Source: Nocardioides sp.
GTDB lineage: Bacteria > Actinomycetota > Actinomycetes > Propionibacteriales > Nocardioidaceae
Direction: 5' to 3'
Length of the DNA stretch: 5,304 nucleotides
Assembly (NCBI GenBank): GCA_021166815.1
Contig: JAJPEO010000021.1
Location: forward strand, 1-5,304
Both the position numbers and the translations under genes were made by a program. Position 1 is the first letter of the stretch. Each line of letters begins with the position of its first letter. Below the pieces are notes generated by a model, which did no database searches, was not told the origin of the DNA, and worked only from the letters and a program-made list of their open reading frames with translations. Shown here piece by piece: positions 1 through 5,304 of the stretch.

Positions 1-756
1 CTGATCACCGAGCGGCTCCGCCAGATGCGCGCGGCCGGCGTCACGGTCGCCGGGTCGCTGTCCCCGCAGCGCACCAAGGAGTACGCCAAGGCCGTCGTCG
101 ACGCCGGCGTCGACATGTTCGTCATCCGCGGCACCACCGTCTCGGCCGAGCACGTCTCATCCCAGGCCGAGCCGCTCAACCTCAAGGAGTTCATCTACGA
201 GCTCGACGTGCCGGTCATCGTCGGTGGCTGCGCGACCTACCAGGCTGCGCTCCACCTGATGCGCACCGGTGCCGCCGGCGTGCTGGTGGGCTTCGGCGGG
301 GGCGCGGCCCACACGACGCGCTCGGTGCTCGGCGTCGCCGTGCCGATGGCCTCGGCGGTCGCCGACGTCGCGGCCGCGCGCCGTGACTACATGGACGAGT
401 CGGGCGGCCGCTACGTCCACGTCATCGCCGACGGCTCCATCGGCCGCTCCGGCGACCTGGCCAAGGCCATCGCCTGCGGAGCCGACGCCGTGATGGTCGG
501 CTCGCCCCTGGCCCGCGCCACGGAGGCGCCCGGACGCGGCTTCCACTGGGGCGGCGAGGCCCACCACGCCGCGCTGCCGCGCGGTGAGCGCGTGGAGTTC
601 CAGCCGGTCGGGTCGATGCAGGAGATCATGTTCGGCCCCTCCCACGTCGCCGACGGCACGATGAACCTCATCGGGGCGCTGCGCCGTGCGATGGCGACCA
701 CCGGATACACCGAGCTCAAGGAGTTCCAGCGCATCGAGGTCGTCGTCCAGGCCTGA
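1..756 (+). CDS. guaB3: GuaB3 family IMP dehydrogenase-related protein (5' end missing)
   Basis: The visible 251 residues are the C-terminal part of an IMP dehydrogenase/GMP reductase TIM barrel; roughly the first third of a usual protein of about 370 residues lies outside the window. Seen directly: a PVIVGGCA strand-loop (fragment residues 71-78), the active-site loop segment GFGGGAAHTTR (97-107), the phosphate-binding segment IADGS plus SGDLAKAIACGADAVMVGS (142-168), and a C-terminal NLIGALRRAMA...ELKEFQ block typical of actinobacterial GuaB3. No CBS (Bateman) domain is seen in the visible part. Family knowledge: GuaB3 proteins are paralogues of GuaB in purine nucleotide interconversion, and a cyanobacterial member has been reported as a GMP reductase. 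The catalytic cysteine of true IMP dehydrogenases (consensus GSxCTTR) is replaced by histidine at fragment residue 104, so IMP dehydrogenase chemistry is doubtful. It ends at TGA, 24 bases before glpD, which suggests cotranscription. The family call is firm; the reaction is uncertain. Confidence 0.93.
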   Translation: MITERLRQMRAAGVTVAGSLSPQRTKEYAKAVVDAGVDMFVIRGTTVSAEHVSSQAEPLNLKEFIYELDVPVIVGGCATYQAALHLMRTGAAGVLVGFGGGAAHTTRSVLGVAVPMASAVADVAAARRDYMDESGGRYVHVIADGSIGRSGDLAKAIACGADAVMVGSPLARATEAPGRGFHWGGEAHHAALPRGERVEFQPVGSMQEIMFGPSHVADGTMNLIGALRRAMATTGYTELKEFQRIEVVVQA

Positions 757-780
757 CCCGCCGACTGAGAGACTGCCGCC

Positions 781-2514
781 ATGACGATCACGCTCGGCCC
801 CGACGCCCGTGACAACGCCCTGGCGGCGATGGAGGCAGCGACCGGGGAGCGTCCCCTCGACGTCCTGGTGGTCGGCGGCGGCGTCACCGGCGCCGGCATC
901 GCCCTCGACGCGGCCACCCGCGGCCTGGGCGTCGGCCTGCTCGAGCAGCGCGACCTGGCCTCCGGCACGAGCAGCCGCAGCTCCAAGCTCGTGCACGGCG
1001 GCCTTCGCTACCTCGAGATGTTCGACTTCGCCCTGGTGCGTGAGGCGCTCGAGGAGCGTGGCCTGCTCCTCACCCGGTTGGCGCCGCACCTGGTGCGCCC
1101 GGTCCCGTTCCTCTACCCCCTCGAGCACGCGTGGGAGCGGCCCTACGTCGGCTCCGGCATCGCCCTCTACGACGTCATGGCCCGGACCTCGAAGTACGAC
1201 ATGGGCGTGCCCGGGCACAGGCACGTCTTCCGCAAGCAGCTGGCCCGCATGGCTCCGGACCTGCGCACCGACGACCTCCACGGCGCGATCCGCTACTACG
1301 ACTGCCAGGTCGACGACGCGCGACTGGTGATGACGATCGCCCGCACCGCCGCCAACAACGGCGCCCACGTCGCCACCCGCACCAAGGTCACCGGCTTCCT
1401 GCGCGAGGGTGACCGGGTCGTGGGCGTGACTGCGCGCGACCTCGAGAACCAGCGCGACCTCGAGATCCGGGCCCGTACGGTCATCAACGCCGCCGGCGTG
1501 TGGACCGACCAGGTGCAGGACCTGCTCGGCGGCCGGGCCCAGCTCGACGTCGACGCCAGCAAGGGCATCCACCTCGTCGTGCCGCGCGACCGCATCCGCT
1601 CCGAGTGCGGTTTCATCACCAAGACCGAGAAGTCGGTGCTCTTCGTGATCCCGTGGGGCCGCTTCTGGATCATCGGCACCACCGACACCCCGTGGGACCT
1701 CGACCTGGCCCACCCGGCCGCCAGCAAGGCCGACATCGACTACCTCCTGGGCCACGTCAACACGCTGCTCAAGGACCCCCTCGACCACCGCGACGTCGTC
1801 GGCGTCTACGCCGGGCTTCGCCCCCTGCTCAAGCCGATGCGCAAGGAGGGCGAGATGGGGGAGACCACCAAGCTCTCCCGCGAGCACACCGTCGCCAACC
1901 CGGTGCCGGGACTGGTGCTGATCGCCGGCGGCAAGCTCACGACCTACCGCGTCATGGCCAAGGACGCCGTCGACCACGCCATCCGCGACTGGCCGGAGTT
2001 CCGTGACAAGGGCCGTCCGCCGAGCATCACCGAGCGCGTCCCGCTGATGGGGGCGTACGCCTACGAGGCGCGCACCAACCAGCGCGTCGCACTGAGCCGT
2101 GAGTCAGGCCTCGACGTCGGCGTCATCGACCACCTGCTGAGCCGCTACGGCGGGCTGATCGACGAGGTGCTCGACCTCATCGCCAAGCGACCCGAGCTGG
2201 CCGCGCCGCTCCCCGGCGCGGAGGACTACCTGTGCGCCGAGGCGGTCTACGCCGTCACCCACGAGGGTGCGCGCCACCTCGACGACCTGCTCACGCGCCG
2301 CACCCGCATCTCGATCGAGACCTTCGACCGCGGCACCCACGCCGCGCGCCCGGCCGCGGAGCTGATGGCCGGCGAGCTCGGCTGGGACGCCGCGCGCACC
2401 GACGACGAGGTCGACCACTATTTGCGTCGCGTCGAGGCAGAGCGGCAGAGCCAGCTGATGCTCACCGACCAGGAGGCCGACGAGGCGCGGGTCAAGGCTC
2501 CGGACATCGTGTGA
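781..2514 (+). CDS. glpD: FAD-dependent glycerol-3-phosphate dehydrogenase GlpD
   Basis: This 577-residue protein oxidises sn-glycerol 3-phosphate to dihydroxyacetone phosphate and passes electrons through FAD to membrane quinones, acting as a peripheral inner-face membrane flavoprotein. Seen directly: an N-terminal Rossmann FAD motif GGGVTGAG (32-39) and the family signature SGTSSRSSKLVHGGLRYLE (61-79). Further on are NAAGVWTDQV (236-245), IPWGRFWIIGTTDTPWD (290-306), YAGLRPLLKP (343-352) and the C-terminal flavin-site segment IAGGKLTTYR (381-390). R347 and K385 align with substrate-site residues known in E. coli GlpD. Residues from about 415 to 545 form the DAO C-terminal helical domain. 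The length suits actinobacterial GlpD and is longer than the 501-residue E. coli enzyme. The ATG follows a weak purine-rich GAGAGA (767-772) at eight bases, and the N-terminus aligns with little overhang, supporting this start. It overlaps benE by four bases. No GlpF, GlpK or GlpR is visible, so the regulation is unknown. Confidence 0.97.
   Translation: MTITLGPDARDNALAAMEAATGERPLDVLVVGGGVTGAGIALDAATRGLGVGLLEQRDLASGTSSRSSKLVHGGLRYLEMFDFALVREALEERGLLLTRLAPHLVRPVPFLYPLEHAWERPYVGSGIALYDVMARTSKYDMGVPGHRHVFRKQLARMAPDLRTDDLHGAIRYYDCQVDDARLVMTIARTAANNGAHVATRTKVTGFLREGDRVVGVTARDLENQRDLEIRARTVINAAGVWTDQVQDLLGGRAQLDVDASKGIHLVVPRDRIRSECGFITKTEKSVLFVIPWGRFWIIGTTDTPWDLDLAHPAASKADIDYLLGHVNTLLKDPLDHRDVVGVYAGLRPLLKPMRKEGEMGETTKLSREHTVANPVPGLVLIAGGKLTTYRVMAKDAVDHAIRDWPEFRDKGRPPSITERVPLMGAYAYEARTNQRVALSRESGLDVGVIDHLLSRYGGLIDEVLDLIAKRPELAAPLPGAEDYLCAEAVYAVTHEGARHLDDLLTRRTRISIETFDRGTHAARPAAELMAGELGWDAARTDDEVDHYLRRVEAERQSQLMLTDQEADEARVKAPDIV
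2511..2514 (+). other. GTGA stop/start overlap coupling glpD and benE
   Basis: The GTG start of benE (2511-2513) overlaps the TGA stop of glpD (2512-2514). The nearest good Shine-Dalgarno-like sequence, AGGAGG at 2471-2476, is 34 bases upstream, too far to drive the GTG directly. AAGG at 2494-2497 is 13 bases away and weak. The layout therefore favours translational coupling: ribosomes finishing glpD restart on benE. It also fixes the benE start, since the next in-frame candidates (GTG 2538, ATG 2541) would cut into the first membrane segment. Confidence 0.6.
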
Positions 2515-3734
2515 GGGCGTCTGCGCCCGGGCACACCGTGATGGCCGGGGTCGTCACCGCCCTGGTCGGCTTCACCAGCTCGTTCGCGGTCGTGCTCGCC
2601 GGGCTGCAGCAGGTCGGCGCCACCCCGGGCCAGGCCGCGTCGGGGCTGCTGGCCCTCTGCGTGACGATGGGCCTGGGCACGAGCCTGTTCGCGTGGCGCA
2701 CCCGGCTGCCGATCACCATCGCCTGGTCGACGCCGGGAGCGGCGCTGCTCGCCGGCACGGCCCTCCCGGCCGGCGGCTTCCCCGCCGCGGTGGGGGCGTT
2801 CGTCCTGGTCGGTGTCCTGATCGGGCTGTGCGGGCTGCTGCCACCCCTGGAGCGGCTCGTGGAGTCGATCCCCGCGTCGATCGCCAACGCCATGCTCGCC
2901 GGTGTGCTCCTCGGCCTGGTGGTGCAGCCGTTTCGCGACCTCGTCCGCGACCCGGCGGCGATCGCACCAGTGATCCTCACCTGGCTGCTGCTCATGCGGC
3001 TGGCCCGGCGCTGGGCGGTGCCCGGCGCGCTGGTGGCCGCGGTCGTGGTGATGGTGGCGCGCGGTGCCTTCGCCGGCATCGGGCCCGACGCGCTGGTGCC
3101 GCACGTGGAGCTCGTACGGCCGACCTTCGACGTGGCGGCCATGATCGCGATCGCGGTGCCGGTGTGGCTGGTGACGATGACCAGCCAGAACATCCCGGGC
3201 ATGGCCGTGCTGCGGTCCTTCGGCTACCGGCCCCGGCTGCGGCCCGCGTTGGTCTACACCGGCGCCGCGACTGCTGCGGGCGCCCCGTTCGGCGGGCATG
3301 CCATCAACCTCGCCGCGATCTCCGCGGCACTGGCCGCGGGCCCGGAGGCGCACGAGGATCCCGACCGCCGGTGGGTGGCGGCGTTCACGGCCGGGCTGGG
3401 CTACCTCGTGCTCGGACTGGTCTCGGCCGCGGTGGCGATCGCCGCGGACGCGGCTCCGGTGGGGCTCATCGCGGCCATCGCGGGGCTGGCCCTCATCCCG
3501 ACCTTCGCCTCGGCCACCGCCTCGACGCTCGAGGAGGTCGGCACGCGCGAGGCCGCGGCGATCACGCTCGTCGTGTCGGCGTCGGGCCTGTCCGCGTGGG
3601 GCGTCGGCGCGGCCTTCTGGGGCCTGGTCGCCGGGGGAGTGTGGCTGGGGGTGACCGCCCTCCGGCGCCCTCCCTCGCCGCTTGACAAACATGAGAGATA
3701 TGTCAAATACCGGGATGATGTGACTGACCAGTAG
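2511..3734 (+). CDS. benE: BenE family benzoate/proton symporter
   Basis: This 407-residue integral membrane protein belongs to the BenE/YdcO transporter family, whose members import benzoate with protons. Seen directly: about 12 hydrophobic segments. Family blocks include AWSTPGAALLAG (71-82), NAMLAGVLLGL (126-136), LVTMTSQNIPGMAVLRSFGY (220-239), APFGGHAINLAAISAALAAG (258-277), PEAHEDPDRRW (278-288) and SASGLSAWGVGAAFWGLVAG (356-375). The GTG start at 2511 gives an N-terminus (VRASAPGHTVMAGVVTALVGF) matching the length of E. coli YdcO. The open frame continues upstream but overlaps glpD. No good Shine-Dalgarno precedes the GTG, and the GTGA overlap with the glpD stop suggests translation by termination-reinitiation. 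The last 20 or so residues (about 388-407) are a charged tail beyond the usual family end, encoded by AT-rich DNA with rare codons. Substrate is inferred from the family; no aromatic catabolic gene is in view, so another aromatic or carboxylate substrate is possible. Confidence 0.93.
   Translation: MRASAPGHTVMAGVVTALVGFTSSFAVVLAGLQQVGATPGQAASGLLALCVTMGLGTSLFAWRTRLPITIAWSTPGAALLAGTALPAGGFPAAVGAFVLVGVLIGLCGLLPPLERLVESIPASIANAMLAGVLLGLVVQPFRDLVRDPAAIAPVILTWLLLMRLARRWAVPGALVAAVVVMVARGAFAGIGPDALVPHVELVRPTFDVAAMIAIAVPVWLVTMTSQNIPGMAVLRSFGYRPRLRPALVYTGAATAAGAPFGGHAINLAAISAALAAGPEAHEDPDRRWVAAFTAGLGYLVLGLVSAAVAIAADAAPVGLIAAIAGLALIPTFASATASTLEEVGTREAAAITLVVSASGLSAWGVGAAFWGLVAGGVWLGVTALRRPPSPLDKHERYVKYRDDVTDQ
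3682..3706. promoter_or_regulatory. Imperfect 25-base palindrome, possible operator
   Basis: Perfect six-base outer arms TTGACA (3682-3687) and TGTCAA (3701-3706) flank a 13-base AT-rich core. Two more base pairs inside the arms also match, giving 8 of 12 symmetric positions. It lies inside the last codons of benE, about 60-85 bases upstream of the proposed gabD2 transcription start, where a dimeric regulator could sit. The regulator family cannot be named from the sequence. TTGACA alone also equals a consensus -35, but no matching -10 is found at 16-18 bases on either strand. Confidence 0.4.
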
Positions 3735-3757
3735 CCGCGTCGGACACCGCGGCCTAC
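3731..3757 (+). terminator. GC-rich hairpin over the benE stop codon, possible terminator
   Basis: GTAGCCGCG (3731-3739) can pair with CGCGGCCTAC (3748-3757), giving nine pairs with one bulged C and an eight-base loop. The benE stop TAG is inside the left arm. No T-run follows, so it is not a classical intrinsic terminator, though T-less hairpins may end transcripts in high-GC actinobacteria. The right arm shares bases with the proposed -10 of gabD2, so the dyad might instead be a promoter-overlapping operator. GC-rich dyads of this size can also occur by chance here. Confidence 0.3.
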
Positions 3758-3767
3758 GCTGGTGGGA
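3755..3767 (+). promoter_or_regulatory. Putative leaderless promoter of gabD2 (-10 hexamer and start site)
   Basis: TACGCT (3755-3760) fits the actinobacterial -10 consensus TAnnnT. It is followed by exactly six bases and then the A of the gabD2 ATG, so transcription starting at the usual distance would begin on the start codon. No convincing -35 lies 16-18 bases upstream, which is common in actinobacterial leaderless promoters. The only purine-rich stretch, GGTGGG, abuts the ATG and is too close to act as a ribosome binding site. This is inferred from sequence layout only. Confidence 0.55.
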
Positions 3768-5304
3768 TGAGTGAGCAGAGCCACGCTTCCGGCCCGATCA
3801 TCGAAGGTCCCGGCGACCCCGAGCACGACCCCAGCGCGACCTATGCGCTCGACCCCGGATACGTACGCCGGCTCACCGACCGCCTCGTCGCCACGAGTGG
3901 TCGTACGCTCACCCAGGTCTCGCCGCTCGACGGCGCTCCGCTGGCCCAGGTGCCGCAGAGCACGCCCGAGGACGTGGAGGAGGCGTTCCGCCGCGCCAGC
4001 GTCGCCCAGCGCGAGTGGGCCCGCACCCCGCTGGAGCACCGGGCCGCGACGCTGCTGCGACTGCACGACATCGTCCTGGATCGCCAGGAGGAGATCATGG
4101 ACCTGGTGTGCCTGGAGTCGGGCAAGGCCCGCAAGGACGCCTTCCTCGAGGTCGCCCACATCGCCCTGACGGCTCGCTACTACGGCCGCACCGCCGCCCA
4201 GCACCTCTCGAGCAGGCGGGTCCCGGGCATCTTCCCTGTCCTGACCCGCGTGGAGGTCAACCGCGTGCCCAAGGGCGTGGTCGGCGTGATCTCGCCCTGG
4301 AACTACCCCTTCACCATGGCCCTGTGCGACGGCCTGCCCGCTCTGCTCGCCGGCAACGCCGTGGTCTCCAAGCCCGACGCCCAGACCGTGCTCACCGCGC
4401 TGCTGGCGGCCGGGCTGCTCGACGAGGCCGGCTTCCCGCGCGACCTGTGGCAGGTGCTCACCGGTGGTGGCCCCGAGATCGGTGGCCCGGTCGTGGACCG
4501 TGCCGACTACGTCTGCTTCACCGGCTCGACCGCGACCGGTCGCCGCATCGCCGCGCAGTGCGCGGACCGCCTGATCGGCTGCTCCCTGGAGCTGGGCGGC
4601 AAGAACCCCATGATCGTGCTGCGCGACGCCCCGATCGAGAAGGCTGCCGAAGGAGCCGTACGCGGTGCGTTCCCCAACGCCGGCCAGCTCTGCGTCTCGA
4701 TGGAGCGCCTCTACGTCGCCGACCAGGTCTACGACCGTTTCGTCGAGCGCTTCGTGGCCCGCACCGAGGCGATGACGCTGGGTGCGTCGCTGGGCTGGGA
4801 GGTCGACATGGGCACGCTGATCAACCAGCGCCAGCTCGACGCCGTCCGCGCCCACGTCGAGGACGCGGTCAGCAAGGGAGCCCGCGTGCTCGCCGGCGGC
4901 CGGGCCCGTCCCGACCTGGGTCCCTACTACTTCGAGCCGACGATCCTCGAGGGCGTCACCCCCGACATGGCGTGCTTCGGCGCGGAGACCTTCGGGCCGG
5001 TGATCTCGATCTACCGCTTCCACGACGAGGCCGAGGTGATCGGCCGCGCCAACGAGGGCGAGTTCGGCCTCAACGCCTCGATCTACAGCTCCGACGGCAA
5101 GCGCGCCCGCGAGATCGCGCGGCAGATCCGCTGCGGCACGGTCAACATCAACGAGCCGTACGGCGCCGCGTTCGGCTCGATGGCGGCGCCCATGGGAGGC
5201 ATGCGCGAGTCCGGGATCGGTCGGCGCCAGGGTGCCGAGGGCGTCCTGCGCTACACCGAGACCCAGTCGATCGGCACCCAGCGCGGCCTGTCCCTGGGCC
5301 CCTC
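3767..5304 (+). CDS. gabD2: GabD2-type succinic semialdehyde dehydrogenase (3' end missing)
   Basis: The 512 visible residues are an NAD(P)-dependent aldehyde dehydrogenase most like mycobacterial GabD2 (succinic semialdehyde to succinate, linking GABA or 2-oxoglutarate breakdown to the TCA cycle; cytosolic). Seen directly: PWNYPF (177-182), SKPDAQT (201-207), FTGSTATGRRIA (251-262), LELGGKNP (274-281) with general base E275, and NAGQLCVSMERLYV (304-317) with nucleophile C309. ETFGPVISIY (407-416) and APMGGMRESGIGRRQGAEG (474-492) follow. A205 stands where NAD-specific enzymes often carry Glu, which is compatible with NADP use (inference). The first 20-25 residues are acidic, probably disordered, and longer than in the mycobacterial protein. 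The frame is open to the window edge; probably a few tens of C-terminal residues are missing. The ATG at 3767 has no spaced Shine-Dalgarno, but a -10-like TACGCT ends seven bases before it, suggesting leaderless translation. The exact aldehyde substrate is inferred from similarity. Confidence 0.93.
   Translation, partial: MSEQSHASGPIIEGPGDPEHDPSATYALDPGYVRRLTDRLVATSGRTLTQVSPLDGAPLAQVPQSTPEDVEEAFRRASVAQREWARTPLEHRAATLLRLHDIVLDRQEEIMDLVCLESGKARKDAFLEVAHIALTARYYGRTAAQHLSSRRVPGIFPVLTRVEVNRVPKGVVGVISPWNYPFTMALCDGLPALLAGNAVVSKPDAQTVLTALLAAGLLDEAGFPRDLWQVLTGGGPEIGGPVVDRADYVCFTGSTATGRRIAAQCADRLIGCSLELGGKNPMIVLRDAPIEKAAEGAVRGAFPNAGQLCVSMERLYVADQVYDRFVERFVARTEAMTLGASLGWEVDMGTLINQRQLDAVRAHVEDAVSKGARVLAGGRARPDLGPYYFEPTILEGVTPDMACFGAETFGPVISIYRFHDEAEVIGRANEGEFGLNASIYSSDGKRAREIARQIRCGTVNINEPYGAAFGSMAAPMGGMRESGIGRRQGAEGVLRYTETQSIGTQRGLSLGP

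Noticed and set aside
763..775. Short direct repeat GACTG-AGA-GACTG before glpD
   Set aside because: Five-base repeat units in a 24-base gap are too short to support an operator or attachment site.
157..1977. Very long open frame on the minus strand opposite guaB3 and glpD
   Set aside because: It lies antisense to two clearly recognised genes, and its translation is low-complexity (His, Val, Gly, Asp rich) with no family motif. This is the usual antisense frame produced by strong third-position GC bias.
2471..2476. AGGAGG as the ribosome binding site of benE
   Set aside because: It is 34 bases before the GTG at 2511 and inside glpD codons for Gln-Glu-Ala; no in-frame benE start lies at a suitable distance.
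2232..2510. In-frame upstream extension of benE to an earlier ATG at 2232
   Set aside because: The extension is Arg/His/Pro-rich shadow sequence inside glpD, while the GTG at 2511 gives an N-terminus matching the family in length.
3682..3710. TTGACA at 3682 as the -35 of a classical promoter
   Set aside because: At 16-18 base spacing the candidate -10 hexamers (CAAATA, AAATAC, AATACC) do not fit TAnnnT, and the minus-strand TTGACA also lacks a -10. The symmetric arms suit an operator better.
3771..4169. Small open frame of 132 codons just inside the start of gabD2 in another frame
   Set aside because: It is Arg/Ser/Pro-rich shadow sequence overlapping the well-supported gabD2 frame, with no motif of its own.
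3401..5023. Long minus-strand open frame opposite benE and gabD2
   Set aside because: It spans two unrelated plus-strand genes and their junction, and its translation shows no domain; it is a composition artefact.

Overview
The window is about 70% GC with strong third-position GC bias, and all four genes lie on the plus strand and are tightly packed. Gene content points to a high-GC actinobacterium. A GuaB3-type IMP dehydrogenase-related protein and a GabD2-type succinic semialdehyde dehydrogenase are both typical of Actinobacteria. The overall sequence character fits Propionibacteriales (Nocardioides-like), which is an inference from style and not a proof.

Layout: 1-756 is the 3' two-thirds of guaB3 (5' end outside the window). 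After a 24-base gap comes a complete FAD-dependent glycerol-3-phosphate dehydrogenase, glpD (781-2514). It overlaps by four bases (GTGA) a BenE-family benzoate/proton symporter gene (2511-3734). These three genes probably form one transcription unit. A 32-base intergenic spacer (3735-3766) separates benE from gabD2 (3767 to beyond the right edge), which looks separately transcribed. A TACGCT -10-like hexamer sits exactly six bases before the ATG and there is no usable Shine-Dalgarno sequence, which is the layout of an actinobacterial leaderless mRNA.

How the genes might work together: GuaB3 belongs to purine nucleotide metabolism. GlpD feeds glycerol 3-phosphate electrons into the respiratory chain. 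BenE would import benzoate or a similar aromatic acid. GabD2 oxidises succinic semialdehyde (or a similar aldehyde) into the TCA cycle. GlpD, BenE and GabD2 could all serve use of alternative carbon sources, but no enzyme of benzoate ring cleavage or of GABA transamination is visible, so a shared pathway is not shown.

The most unusual DNA is at the benE/gabD2 boundary. There, the last codons of benE are AT-rich, use rare codons and contain an imperfect 25-base palindrome (TTGACA-N13-TGTCAA). A GC-rich hairpin follows over the benE stop codon, then the putative leaderless promoter. This is ordinary chromosomal metabolism; I see no mobile element, CRISPR array, RNA gene or clearly new system.
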